DNA of 16,328 nucleotides, from NCBI GenBank assembly GCA_003158115.1, contig PMGM01000068.1, positions 35,986-52,313 on the forward strand, written 5' to 3'. Numbering within the stretch: position 1 is the first letter of the stretch; each line of letters starts with the position of its first letter. Of the stretch, positions 6,070 to 14,968 are shown in pieces. The position numbers and the translations under genes were made by a program. The notes under the pieces are model-generated. The model had not been told where the DNA came from, did no database searches, and saw nothing but the letters and a program-made list of their open reading frames with translations. This DNA is from Methanobacterium sp. Lineage in GTDB: Archaea > Methanobacteriota > Methanobacteria > Methanobacteriales > Methanobacteriaceae.

Positions 6070-6552
6070 TTAATCCCTCTGGAATAACATCATTATTCCA
6101 ACGATTAAAAGCCATAGACCAATTAATATTCCCAGATAAGCTGCATTTGTTTTGAAAAGCGTACCCACAATCAGATAGAGAATACCAATTATTAATGCTA
6201 CAACTCCATTCCACCTACTATTGCCTGCTTTACTTATTATGCCCACAATACCTGCAATAATTAGGAATAAACCTACTATAATAACCAAATAACCTGCTAC
6301 TAAACTAAATAAAGCCGGGTTGAATATGAAACCTATACCAAGAATTAATGCTATTAGACCCAATATGATCTCAATAATACCAAGACCCGCACTTTCACCT
6401 ATTTCAGCAATTCCACCAAAGAGTAGACCCATACCTAGAATCAGGACCAAAAATCCTGTGATTACAGCTGCGGGAATTACTCCTAAAATTGGGAATGCCA
6501 ATACAATTAAACCAAGAATTATTAAGATTATTGCACTGCCCATTTTTTGCAT
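6070..6552 (-). CDS. DUF308 (HdeD-like) membrane protein
   Basis: The 160-residue protein is almost entirely hydrophobic, with about six membrane helices rich in Gly, Ile and Leu. Repeating units such as [22 protein letters not shown] and [22 protein letters not shown] are characteristic of the DUF308 family, built from two-helix repeats with an NP motif. Family members such as HdeD in enteric bacteria are linked to acid stress, but no function is established in archaea. GGAGGT lies 8 nt before the ATG at 6552. It is convergent with the acyltransferase gene and appears to be a single-gene unit. Confidence 0.85.
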   Translation of the reverse strand: MQKMGSAIILIILGLIVLAFPILGVIPAAVITGFLVLILGMGLLFGGIAEIGESAGLGIIEIILGLIALILGIGFIFNPALFSLVAGYLVIIVGLFLIIAGIVGIISKAGNSRWNGVVALIIGILYLIVGTLFKTNAAYLGILIGLWLLIVGIMMLFQRD

Positions 6553-6749
6553 ATAGTTACCTCCATATTTTATCCAACAAACCCCTATTCTGTTGTAATA
6601 TATACAATTAGTTTAATATAAATTTTGTTGTTTGAATTGCGTGATAATTTCAGTTTAGAAACATCTCATAATATGTCATTCAATTTGTTAAATTAATTAA
6701 CTAAAAAAAACATAATGAAAATTAGTTAAAAAAAAATGGGGTGAATGTC

Positions 6750-7097
6750 TTGGAATACGTATCTGAACCAGTAATTTTTACAAAGGAAATAGATGAAAAA
6801 AACATCAATCTGACAGTGCCAGAGGGCTTTGTTAAGGATCTTCATTTTTCAACAAATGAACATTTTATGTTAATGTTACGGGTGGTTGGACCCGATATGA
6901 ACAAAGTTGTAGATTTTTTTGAAGATGGAGAGGATGAAATTTACAATATCAAAACCTTTGATGTTGTTGGAAATAAAGAGATTAATGATGATTTCATATT
7001 AACAGATATCTATATGGATGAAGGACCAAACCTTGGAGTGGACATAGACATAGAACCAGCTATGATCAGGTTGATATTAGACTTTTTAAAGAACTAA
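6750..7097 (+). CDS. Uncharacterised acidic protein
   Basis: I do not recognise this protein. It is about 115 residues, soluble, acidic and without Cys or an obvious signal peptide. It has alternating beta-like segments (PVIFTKEID, FMLMLRVVG, EIYNIKTFDVVG) and a C-terminal helix (PAMIRLILDFLKN). It may be a methanogen-specific family. I prefer the TTG at 6750 because GGGGTGA lies 5 nt before it. A GTG at 6741 inside that site would add three residues. The gene is flanked by two minus-strand genes and is probably monocistronic. Codon usage and composition resemble the neighbours, so I judge it a real gene. Confidence 0.7.
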   Translation: MEYVSEPVIFTKEIDEKNINLTVPEGFVKDLHFSTNEHFMLMLRVVGPDMNKVVDFFEDGEDEIYNIKTFDVVGNKEINDDFILTDIYMDEGPNLGVDIDIEPAMIRLILDFLKN

Positions 7098-7214
7098 AAA
7101 CAGTTAAAACACTATTTTAAGTTTCTTTCATTATTATTTTTCATTTATTAAAGTTTTATAAACTATTTTAAAATAGATTTATAATTATTATAGATGAAAA
7201 TAAAAATATTAAGC

Positions 7215-8039
7215 TCATTCATGTCCACAAATAACCTTAATTTCAGGGAAAGCTTCTAAAAATTTTAATATCCTGTCTAAACTATTTTGTGCCATCCCAA
7301 CATCCCACGTATAATCACTAGGCGCAATTTTAAGTCTCAGATTATCCATTATAAAACAAGCATCCATAGTAAGAAAGATCGACCCATCCATTCCATTTAT
7401 TAAATATGAACAATGGCCCATTGAATGTCCCGGAGTTGAAACAGCCCAGAGTGATCCATCTCCCAAAAGATCAGCACAGTAACCTAGTGGATTTATTTCA
7501 TCTAATTCTAAAAAATCAATTTCATATATAGTTTCAACACCATCTAAAAAGTCTCCTTCTTTTTCGGTTTGGTATTGCTCTAATTCTCCTTTTCCAACAA
7601 AGTATGGAATGTTCTTTGGTAATTCACGAATCCCTGCGATATGATCTGGGTGTAGATGACTAAGATATACTGCCCTCGGTTTTATTTTTCTACTTTCTAA
7701 CTGAAATTTTATATTATCATTCCTATTCTGATAAAATTCATCGGCCAGATCACCATTAATACCACCTTTAGGATCATCAGTATACAATTTGTCTAAACCT
7801 GCATCTAGTAAAAACTCTCCCAATTCATTATGGCGAACTACATAATTTTTAATCGGGACAGTGAGTATTTCATCTTTAATATAACCCGCATCAGGATGTT
7901 CGGTATTTATTGTGCCTCGACGGTTAATATCTACAGTTCCTGTGACAAATGTCTCAATGGTTACTGGACAAGGATTTTTAAATATTTCTGTCCAAGATTT
8001 CATTTGATTTTTCTTAATATGAAATTGTTTGATCTTCAT
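7215..8039 (-). CDS. Metallo-beta-lactamase-fold hydrolase
   Basis: The 274-residue protein has the metal-binding motifs of the MBL superfamily: HLHPDH at 128-133, STPGHSMGH at 201-209, an Asp ligand in MDACF (D226), and the final His in CGHE (H273), which ends the protein. The arrangement resembles N-acyl homoserine lactonase-like hydrolases (AiiA/AttM group), so a lactone or ester substrate is possible but unproven. The protein stops right after the last ligand, without the short tail some relatives have. No ribosome-binding site precedes the ATG. A TATA-like AATAATATAATCC about 34 nt upstream suggests a nearly leaderless transcript. It lies 38 bp after the symporter gene, so read-through is also possible. 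Confidence 0.85.
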   Translation of the reverse strand: MKIKQFHIKKNQMKSWTEIFKNPCPVTIETFVTGTVDINRRGTINTEHPDAGYIKDEILTVPIKNYVVRHNELGEFLLDAGLDKLYTDDPKGGINGDLADEFYQNRNDNIKFQLESRKIKPRAVYLSHLHPDHIAGIRELPKNIPYFVGKGELEQYQTEKEGDFLDGVETIYEIDFLELDEINPLGYCADLLGDGSLWAVSTPGHSMGHCSYLINGMDGSIFLTMDACFIMDNLRLKIAPSDYTWDVGMAQNSLDRILKFLEAFPEIKVICGHE

Positions 8040-8077
8040 ACGATATCTAAAAAAATAAAAAAAATTAATGGATTATA

Positions 8078-9685
8078 TTATTTACCACCCACACCCTTGA
8101 ATACTTTGTCAACAAACTCTTTTTCAGGAGGTTTTGTTAATAAAGTTACCACAATTGTTGCTATAACTGCTATAGGTAATGCAATTATGATTGGATCCAC
8201 TAATGGCCATGGCATGGTTGAGATTATAACAACTTTACCTGTTAATGCTTGGGATATTCCTACTGCTCCAGCTGATTTCTGGAAACCAAAAAGCAACCAA
8301 AACAAACTTGAAAGTGATCCTGCAACAAGACCTGCAATTGCACCTTGTTTAGTGATTCTTTTCCAGTAAAGTGCTGCTGTGTACATTGAAAGGAATGCAG
8401 CTGCTGTAATTCCAAACCAAATAGAAGTTCCAACTGCTATTATACTTGCAGGTAGGATAAATCCAAGTATCACTGCTATGATAACAGCAATAACAATCCC
8501 TGCCCTTGCAACCAAGACAGAAGATCCGCCTTTTTTATTAGTTACAGTCTCATAAATATCTCTTCCAAGAGCTGTTCCTTGAACATGGAACTGTGCACTC
8601 AGGGTTGACATGGCAGCCGATAATAAGGTTATCATAAAGAGGTAAGCAAACCATATAGGCATTGCAGCAGATATAAATGTTGGTATAACTGTGTCAAGGT
8701 TTCCTCCAGCTGCCTGAACCGCTGTTTGACCTGTATGTTGGAAGAACCAAAGATTTGACAAAGCACCAACAACATAGGACCCAAATGTCATCATAAAAAT
8801 GAAAATACCACCTATTAATACTGCCCTGTTGAGTTCTCTGTTGGATTTAACTGTCATAAATCTTACAACCAACTGTGGCTGGGATAATACTCCTATTCCA
8901 ACACCCAGGATCAGACTCGATACCAGAGTCCACCAAAATGGACTGCCCAGTGCAGGCATAGATGTCCACCCCGTAAAACCTGTTGTGACAGCAACAGCTG
9001 TTGCACTGTGAGGAACTATATTTACAAGGTTTGAAAGAGCTATATTTGAATTAATAACGCCACCAAACATCCAGTAGACTGTACCTAAAAGAATAAACAT
9101 TCCAACGAACATTATAGTTCCTTGAAGTGCATCTGTGTACATAACTCCCCTTATACCACCGAAAATCACATAAACAGCAACGATAAGTGCCATTGCGATA
9201 AGTGCAAAGTAATAATTTACCCCCAGAGTGGTTTGAACAAAACGAGCCATTCCAATTAAAACAACAGAAGCATAAAGGGGCATTCCTAGAAATATAACAG
9301 CACCAGAAAAGTATTGGATAAATCTGCTATTGTACCTTCTTGAAAGAAATTCAGGGAAAGTGAGAGCATTTAAATTGTGTCCCATCTTCCTGGTTCGTTT
9401 TCCAAAGAATATGAATGCAATGAATATTCCAATAATAATATTTAAAAATACAAGCCATAAAATACCAAATCCATAATTAGCTGCAACTCCTCCAAAACCC
9501 ACAATAGCTGCTGTGCTTATGAATGTTGCCCCATAACTCAGCGCCATAATGTAGGGGTGGGTGTTTCTTCCTGCTACCATGTAATCTGAAGAACTTTTGG
9601 TTCGTCTCCAAGCAACGTAACCAACATATCCCACCATGAGGAGGTATATCAGTACAATAATACTCAACATAAAAACATTCGACAT
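8078..9685 (-). CDS. Sodium:solute symporter (SSS family)
   Basis: The 535-residue integral membrane protein has about 13 transmembrane helices and SSS signatures: the N-terminal SSSDYMVAGRNTHP segment, SYGATFISTAAIVGFGG in the first core helix, and the FGGIRGVMYTDALQG motif after helix five. It imports a small organic solute with Na+. The substrate cannot be read from sequence; acetate, other carboxylates and amino acids are all known for the family. The ATG at 9685 is preceded by AGGAGGGGTATTA, an excellent ribosome-binding site, so the longer frame from 9715 is rejected. Its likely small partner subunit is encoded at 4438-4644. The MBL hydrolase follows by 38 bp and may be co-transcribed. 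Confidence 0.92.
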   Translation of the reverse strand: MSNVFMLSIIVLIYLLMVGYVGYVAWRRTKSSSDYMVAGRNTHPYIMALSYGATFISTAAIVGFGGVAANYGFGILWLVFLNIIIGIFIAFIFFGKRTRKMGHNLNALTFPEFLSRRYNSRFIQYFSGAVIFLGMPLYASVVLIGMARFVQTTLGVNYYFALIAMALIVAVYVIFGGIRGVMYTDALQGTIMFVGMFILLGTVYWMFGGVINSNIALSNLVNIVPHSATAVAVTTGFTGWTSMPALGSPFWWTLVSSLILGVGIGVLSQPQLVVRFMTVKSNRELNRAVLIGGIFIFMMTFGSYVVGALSNLWFFQHTGQTAVQAAGGNLDTVIPTFISAAMPIWFAYLFMITLLSAAMSTLSAQFHVQGTALGRDIYETVTNKKGGSSVLVARAGIVIAVIIAVILGFILPASIIAVGTSIWFGITAAAFLSMYTAALYWKRITKQGAIAGLVAGSLSSLFWLLFGFQKSAGAVGISQALTGKVVIISTMPWPLVDPIIIALPIAVIATIVVTLLTKPPEKEFVDKVFKGVGGK

Positions 9686-10309
9686 TAATACCCCTCCTAG
9701 TTTTATAATTATCAAATTTTTACTATATTGTGCTATCTGATACTAGAGATTACTTCTTAAGTATCATGATCCAGTTAATGAATCTAATCTTCTACAATTA
9801 TAATTATTATTATACCTAATTTATAATTGATGTTTAAAATTTTTTAGAAAGAAGATAGAAGGAATTATCAACCTTAGTTTAGTTTTTAACATCAATTTTT
9901 TATTAAATTAGTATTAACCTTTAAATTGTATTCCGTATTATATCCCCCATTCTCAAATTAAGATTCGGATTAATACTACTTATATTTTTATAAATAATTT
10001 TCACTTTCATAGAAAAATAGGGGTGGCATATGAGAATATAAAGCAAAATTAAACTGAAAAATTAGTCTATAATATTAAGATCATATAAGTAATCCAATTA
10101 GACGGATCATTTCTTCTGTCAAAAAGATGTTGAAACATTATTTCTAAAAGAAGATTCGAGATATTCAAAGGTTAAACTATTCTAATTCGGGTTTCAATTG
10201 TTTATAAACTATTAAATTTTAAAACAGGACGATTTATATGTTTATATAACTAATTATTTACAAAAATAATATTAACTTTTCAATCACAATTATTATTCTA
10301 TACTTTTTT

Positions 10310-10323
10310 TTAGGTAATCCTAA
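10310..10323. promoter_or_regulatory. DtxR-type iron operator, upstream copy
   Basis: TTAGGTAATCCTAA has 5-bp inverted arms TTAGG/CCTAA around a 4-nt centre, matching the core recognised by DtxR/IdeR-family repressors. It lies just upstream of the TATA box of the dtxR-feoB transcript. Confidence 0.75.
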
Positions 10324-10326
10324 CAC

Positions 10327-10340
10327 TTAAATATAATAAA
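10327..10340 (+). promoter_or_regulatory. TATA box of the dtxR-feoB transcript
   Basis: TTAAATATAATAAA lies between the two iron operators. A start about 25 nt downstream falls at the left edge of the second operator, giving a leader of roughly 20 nt. Confidence 0.6.
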
Positions 10341-10364
10341 ATTTAAGTAATTTTATTGAAATTA

Positions 10365-10378
10365 TTAGGTGAACCTAA
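10365..10378. promoter_or_regulatory. DtxR-type iron operator overlapping the ribosome-binding site
   Basis: TTAGGTGAACCTAA is a perfect inverted repeat (TTAGGT/ACCTAA, centre GA) ending on the base before the dtxR ATG. Its AGGTGA is also the only ribosome-binding site of the gene, so one sequence serves both transcription control and translation start. Bound repressor would cover the transcription start region. Confidence 0.8.
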
Positions 10379-11107
10379 ATGTCGAATAATGAAAAACTTA
10401 GTGCTAATATCGAAGAATATTTAGAGTCAATATACAAAATCAGTCAAAGCGAAGAAAGTGTTAAAACTTCCAGAATATCAAAAGATTTAGGAATAACAGC
10501 AGCAAGTGTATCAGAGATGCTTAAAAGACTTGATAAAATGGGTTATGTAGAGTATTCCCAGTATAAAGGTGTAAAATTAACAGGAAAAGGTCTTAAAATA
10601 GCTAAAAATATTACAAGAAAACACCGCCTACTGGAAAGATTTTTACATGACATCTTAAAACTAAAGGATCATTTCCTACACGATCAAGCCTGTGAAATGG
10701 AACACACCCTCTCTGATGATGCTGAAAGAGCACTTTGTCAAGTTTTAGAACATCCAGATAAATGTCCTGGTGATAGCGTTATTCCTGCATGTGATCTAAA
10801 GTTTACTACTTGCGAAGAATGCATGCAAAGACAGGAAGAAGAAGTAAACGAAGTAGGAAAACGACATGAAAATTTAATTCCAATAATGGAACTCGAAAAA
10901 CAGCAAAAAGGCAAAGTTTCATTCATTAGAGGAGATTATAAGGTTATTAGAAGATTATTAGACATGGGAATAACAATTGGGGCATCAATCAGTGTTATAA
11001 AAATAGCTCCATTAAGTGGACCTGTAGAAGTAGCAATCAGAGGCTCAAAATTAGCCATAGGACGAGACATAGCATGTAATGTTTTTGTAGAGTTAATTCA
11101 AGATTAA
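10379..11107 (+). CDS. DtxR-family iron-dependent repressor with C-terminal FeoA domain
   Basis: The 242-residue protein has a winged helix at about 8-72 ([20 protein letters not shown]), then the metal-binding/dimerisation domain with H82, E86 and HDQACEMEH (C105, E108, H109), equivalent to the Cys-x2-Glu-His site of DtxR. E13 replaces the N-terminal Met ligand of DtxR. A Cys-containing insert follows (C129, C138, C145, C148), which could bind metal. From about residue 176 an SH3-like FeoA domain completes the protein. It should repress its own operon when Fe(II) is plentiful, through the two TTAGG-N4-CCTAA sites upstream. The FeoA part may also act on FeoB directly, as no separate feoA is present (inference). 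feoB follows after 18 bp. Confidence 0.93.
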   Translation: MSNNEKLSANIEEYLESIYKISQSEESVKTSRISKDLGITAASVSEMLKRLDKMGYVEYSQYKGVKLTGKGLKIAKNITRKHRLLERFLHDILKLKDHFLHDQACEMEHTLSDDAERALCQVLEHPDKCPGDSVIPACDLKFTTCEECMQRQEEEVNEVGKRHENLIPIMELEKQQKGKVSFIRGDYKVIRRLLDMGITIGASISVIKIAPLSGPVEVAIRGSKLAIGRDIACNVFVELIQD

Positions 11108-11125
11108 ATTAAGGAAGAATCATCA

Positions 11126-13120
11126 ATGAACAAATTAACAAAGACAGAGAAAACCAATAAATCAACAGAATCAGAAAATATTAAAGAATCATTAGATGAT
11201 ACCGATATGACTATAGCATTAGCAGGAAATGCAAATGTCGGTAAAAGTGTAATATTCAATGAACTCACAGGATCGAATCAGATCGTTGGAAACTGGCCAG
11301 GAAAAACTATAGAACGAGCTGAAGGCAAACTACATTTTGAAGGCCAAAATATTCATGTAATCGATCTACCGGGAATATACTCTTTCTCCACCTACTCGAT
11401 GGAAGAAATAGTATCAAGAGAGTACATAGCATTTGAAAAACCTGATGTCGTTATCAATGTAGTTGATGCAGCAGTATTAGAGCGTAACCTATTTTTCACA
11501 ACACAACTCAAAGAAATGAACGTACCCCTGGTTGTGTGTATCAACCAAATAGATATAGCAAAACAAAAAGGAATAGTTATTGACACAGGAAAACTTTCAG
11601 CTGCTTTAGGTGTTCCGGTTGTAGCAACTGTAGCCATAAGAGGGGAAGGTTTACACGAATTGATGGAAGCCGTAAACTCTGTTGCACATAATAAATCTGA
11701 AAACAAAATTACCACATTAAAATATGGTGCAGAAGTTGAAACAAGAATAAAATCTTTAACCAACCGAATTGAATCAGAAAATCTCAATTTAGGATATCCA
11801 TCTCGATGGGTTGCAATAAAATTATTGGAAAACGATCCAGAAATAAGGAAATTAGTTGAATCAAAAGCAAAAAATGTGGTCCACTATTCTTATAAGCTAG
11901 CAAAAGAAATTGAAAACATTCATAAGGAGCCATCATTTTCAGTTATTGCTGCTGAAAGATATTCTCTTGCAAATAGAATTGCAAGTGGAGCACAAAAACA
12001 AACTGAAATAGAAATTACATTTTCAGAGAGATTGGATAAAATTGTTACCCATAGGATATTTGGTTATGTTACTTCTGCAATTGTGATTGGTGGATTGTTA
12101 TTATGGACATTTGTAATTGGTACTAATCTTTCAAATTTACTTTCTGATGCGTTTAGTTTTTTCACACCTGTAGATCCTCAAGTTAGCGGTACATTTGTAG
12201 CTATTCTTTGGAATGGTGCATTTGGTGGTATAGTAGCAGGAATTACACTTGTTATACCTTTTGTTATACCTTTTTATATAATGTTGAGTCTTATTGAGAA
12301 TTCAGGAATTTTAACAAGGGTTGCTTTCATGATAGACAGCGCCATGCACACTATCGGTTTACATGGAAAAGCATTAATTCCCTTAATTTTGGGTTATGGT
12401 TGTAATGTTCCAGCTATAGATCAAACTCGTATATTAGAAACACGACGTGAAAGATTACTAGCATCCTATGCCGTTACTTTTGCACCGTGTGCTGCTAGGA
12501 CTATTGTAATTTTAGGTCTGGTTGCAATATACGTTAGTGTTTGGTGGGCTATAGCACTTTATGCAATAGATATTCTTGTTATATTTACATTAGGAAGAGT
12601 TGCTTTAAAGGTGGTTCCTGGAGAAACAACAGGATTAATTATGGAAATGCATTCATTTAAAATTCCATCTCTCTCTGTTGCACTTAAACAGACTTGGGTA
12701 AGAACAAAATCATTAATCTATTTCGTTTTCCCAATATATATCCTGGGTAGTGCAATTTTGCAAGGATTATACGCTTATGGTGTTCTCAATCCTGTGAATT
12801 ATATTTTAGCACCAATAACAGTTTATTGGTTAGGGCTTCCAATGATAACAGGTATACTCCTAGTATTTGCTGTGATTAGAAAAGAGTTTACACTTTTAAT
12901 GCTTGTGGCATTATTTGGTACCCATCTTGCAGGTGTTTTAACCCCTACACAGTTTATAATACTGGCACTGGTGGGAATGTTATTCACCCCATGTTTATCT
13001 GTACTTTCAAAATTAGCTCTTGAATTTAGTTGGAAAGCCTCAGGAACAATAGCTGTGGCCAATTTTTTCACTGCAGTAATAATTGGAGGAGTAGTATATA
13101 GGATAATTGGATTATTCTAA
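11126..13120 (+). CDS. feoB: Ferrous iron transporter FeoB
   Basis: The 664-residue protein imports Fe(II). It starts with a charged extension of about 28 residues. The cytoplasmic G domain follows: G1 GNANVGKS (34-41), G2 Thr in PGKT (58-61), G3 DLPG (80-83), and G4 NQID (140-143, usually NMxD). A helical spacer and a membrane region from about residue 310 come next, with two Gate modules. Conserved GYGCNVPA is at 423-430, FAPCAAR lies about 30 residues later, and KEFTLLML comes near the end. AAGGAAG precedes the ATG. It is in one transcript with the DtxR-FeoA gene, so iron should repress it. Gly-, Cys- and Arg-containing core motifs are intact, and length is within the family's range. Confidence 0.96.
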   Translation: MNKLTKTEKTNKSTESENIKESLDDTDMTIALAGNANVGKSVIFNELTGSNQIVGNWPGKTIERAEGKLHFEGQNIHVIDLPGIYSFSTYSMEEIVSREYIAFEKPDVVINVVDAAVLERNLFFTTQLKEMNVPLVVCINQIDIAKQKGIVIDTGKLSAALGVPVVATVAIRGEGLHELMEAVNSVAHNKSENKITTLKYGAEVETRIKSLTNRIESENLNLGYPSRWVAIKLLENDPEIRKLVESKAKNVVHYSYKLAKEIENIHKEPSFSVIAAERYSLANRIASGAQKQTEIEITFSERLDKIVTHRIFGYVTSAIVIGGLLLWTFVIGTNLSNLLSDAFSFFTPVDPQVSGTFVAILWNGAFGGIVAGITLVIPFVIPFYIMLSLIENSGILTRVAFMIDSAMHTIGLHGKALIPLILGYGCNVPAIDQTRILETRRERLLASYAVTFAPCAARTIVILGLVAIYVSVWWAIALYAIDILVIFTLGRVALKVVPGETTGLIMEMHSFKIPSLSVALKQTWVRTKSLIYFVFPIYILGSAILQGLYAYGVLNPVNYILAPITVYWLGLPMITGILLVFAVIRKEFTLLMLVALFGTHLAGVLTPTQFIILALVGMLFTPCLSVLSKLALEFSWKASGTIAVANFFTAVIIGGVVYRIIGLF

Positions 13121-13422
13121 TCCTTCTCATTTTTAAAAAAATTTAATTGATGTCTATGAATCTATGATAATTGTAAAACTGGATTAAGGTAAGTATAATC
13201 CTATTCATTCATTCAAATTAATAATATTGTTCTATTAATTACAAAAATAATCGAAAAAATATTTTTTCTAACGAAAATATATATGTTTCAAATTCAAATC
13301 TAATAGAATAGTTTTCAAGTTTACTTGTTAAAATATATTAAATTCAAAAGTATTTAGAAATTTAAAAAAAATCTTAAAGAATATAATAACATTAATTCTT
13401 GATTTTTATAAAAGGTGATCTA
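13121..13422. other. AT-rich spacer after feoB
   Basis: The 302-bp spacer contains GAAAAAATATTTTTTC (13253-13268), a perfect 16-bp palindrome of A and T that could act as a terminator about 130 nt after feoB. At the right end, AATATAATAAC (13380-13390) is a TATA box for the next gene. No open frame or RNA motif is visible. Confidence 0.45.
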
Positions 13423-14433
13423 TTGAAATTTAATCGTTTAAATAATCCACTAAGCATTATTGGAATAATTATGGTAATTATTAGTATTCTAATTATTTTT
13501 GTGCATTCACTTGATAATCTTGCTTTGCAATTTACGTATCCATTTTTGATGGGTTCGTCTCAGGGAAAAGCCATAATATTCTTCTTCTTAATGGGTAGTT
13601 TGCTTATTTTGAGTCAATTTGTTAAGGATTCAACTAGAATTGCCAATTCGAAATACGCGTCTAAATCTGGAAATTATTATCTTAAAACAATAATTGTTCT
13701 AGTTTTTTGTACATTTATCCTGGGACAAATATTTGAAATTTGGATAAGAGTAAGATTAGGTGTTCCTATATTCACTACATTCGTTTCAACTTCTCCAAGT
13801 TTAAGTTCAAGTAGCATAATACATAGTCATGTTTTTAAATCCATGTTAGGACTTTTAATACATGATTCTGGATTGCAGGTACCTTCAAATATACATACTG
13901 GATTTTCTATAGCTCAATATATACCAAAATATGCTATGATAATATTTGCGGTTTTGCCAACTGTTTACATATTAGGACTTTTATCACTAGGTAAGAGAAA
14001 TGATCTACAGAAAATTATATTAATATTTGGAATATGCACTGCAATGATTGGAATGGTTGACGGTGGACTATTCTCAACACCAGCACTTTTAGGATTTGCC
14101 ATCCTTATAGGAAGCTTTTCAATACAAAAACCATTTTCAATCAAAAATCTTATTAAACCATCAACGGTTATGATAATACTCTTAGTTATAAGAGTTTTAA
14201 TAGGATTAGCCGGCAGTAGTCCTGAATATTATGAAGTAACTGTATTAGGGGGACATGGCGAAATACCATTACAAGGATTTAATGTTACAAATGAACAACT
14301 TGTTGGAAATGCAACCATAATAACAGTATCCTCAAAAATGGATGAAATGACATTTTTCAACCAAGTATTCAAAGAATACAACGGTAAATATCCTGCTTTC
14401 TTTGTTTCATGGAATATTTATTCATATTTCTAA
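13423..14433 (+). CDS. Uncharacterised multi-pass membrane protein
   Basis: I do not recognise this 336-residue protein. About seven hydrophobic helices can be seen: near residues 12-28, 45-64, 86-105, 168-187, 196-214, 216-234 and 246-264. A polar loop after the third helix is Ser-rich and has IIHSHVFKSMLG. After the last helix comes a soluble C-terminal part of about 70 residues (SSPEYYEVTVLGGHGE to the end), probably on one face of the membrane. The TTG at 13423 has AAAGGTGATC just before it, a near-perfect ribosome-binding site, so the longer frame from 13399 is rejected. It appears monocistronic, with a TATA box about 40 nt upstream. Function is unknown; it may be lineage-specific to Methanobacteriales (inference). 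Confidence 0.75.
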   Translation: MKFNRLNNPLSIIGIIMVIISILIIFVHSLDNLALQFTYPFLMGSSQGKAIIFFFLMGSLLILSQFVKDSTRIANSKYASKSGNYYLKTIIVLVFCTFILGQIFEIWIRVRLGVPIFTTFVSTSPSLSSSSIIHSHVFKSMLGLLIHDSGLQVPSNIHTGFSIAQYIPKYAMIIFAVLPTVYILGLLSLGKRNDLQKIILIFGICTAMIGMVDGGLFSTPALLGFAILIGSFSIQKPFSIKNLIKPSTVMIILLVIRVLIGLAGSSPEYYEVTVLGGHGEIPLQGFNVTNEQLVGNATIITVSSKMDEMTFFNQVFKEYNGKYPAFFVSWNIYSYF

Positions 14434-14512
14434 AAGATCAAATTAATATAGAAAAAATGATTATAAAAACTAAAATCACAATCAGTAAAACTCTATGCCA
14501 AACCAATTATTG

Positions 14513-14543
14513 GGGGGGCTTAATTATAATTAAGTTTTTTCCC
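14513..14543 (+). terminator. Terminator-like hairpin
   Basis: G7 is followed by the perfect 16-bp palindrome CTTAATTATAATTAAG (14519-14534), T6 and CCC. In RNA the G run can pair with the Us and Cs after the palindrome and extend the stem. Located about 85 nt after the membrane-protein gene, it may end that transcript. Confidence 0.4.
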
Positions 14544-14862
14544 TCTTTAATTTGATATCCACAAGCGTTATGAAGGTTTAAAACTCTTTCGACTATTTAA
14601 AATGCGATAATAAAATTTTCCTTTATTTAATTTTTTATCTGGACAAATTAAGCATAACTTCAATCTCCTGAAAATCAGAGCACATAAACTAGAAAGAGCT
14701 TCATATTCCAATATTAACATGTTTTGTGTCTAAACAAATTTCCATATACATCACCTCATTTAAGTATAAATAACATTGAACACTTTCATGATAAAATGTG
14801 TAAAAAATAGATAGAAATTAAAAGATATACAAAAAAGAATTCAAGATAATGGAATATGCCAA

Positions 14863-14874
14863 CTTTTATAAATC
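14863..14874 (+). promoter_or_regulatory. TATA box of paaK
   Basis: CTTTTATAAATC is the best TATA box in this spacer. It predicts a start near 14895 and a leader of roughly 75 nt. The leader starts with an imperfect hairpin formed by ATGAAT and ATTCAT (about 14892-14917). A weaker TATA (CCTATAATAATT, near 14933) is closer to the gene. Confidence 0.5.
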
Positions 14875-14968
14875 ATTCCATTAAATTAAACATGAATATT
14901 TTGATAATAAAATTCATTTAATACTGAATGTACCTATAATAATTTTGACATTTATACTGAGGGATAAA

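Larger units (their letters stand above)
9686..10378. other. Long divergent intergenic region
   Basis: This 693-bp spacer separates the symporter from the iron locus. Its right end holds the iron operators (listed separately). Near 9988-9998 is a plus-strand TATA box (TTTTTATAAATAA), followed about 25 nt later by GGGGTGG and an ATG at 10031 that stops after three codons. This could be a relic gene start or a small transcript. Otherwise I see only AT-rich sequence without repeats or RNA motifs. Confidence 0.4.
14434..14968. other. Intergenic region before paaK
   Basis: Apart from the hairpin at 14513-14543 and the paaK promoter, this 535-bp spacer holds a minus-strand micro-frame of 14 residues (14745-14701) behind an excellent GAGGTGAT site, and an overlapping minus-strand frame of 50 residues (14720-14568) without a ribosome-binding site. 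I cannot support either as a gene from sequence alone. No RNA gene is recognisable. Confidence 0.4.

Noticed and set aside
5987..6214. Minus-strand frame of 75 codons overlapping the DUF308 gene
   Set aside because: It overlaps the DUF308 coding region in another phase and its Trp/Cys/Asn-rich translation is typical of an out-of-frame reading.
7830..8369. Long plus-strand frame of 179 codons
   Set aside because: It is antisense to the ends of the MBL hydrolase and symporter genes, has no ribosome-binding site and its translation resembles no protein.
10019..10060. Gene start in the spacer before dtxR
   Set aside because: TATA box and GGGGTGG are present, but the ATG frame stops after three codons and the GTG frame after nine; nothing recognisable follows in any phase.
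11392..11787. Minus-strand frame of 131 codons inside feoB
   Set aside because: It is a shadow of the well-supported feoB frame with no start signals of its own.
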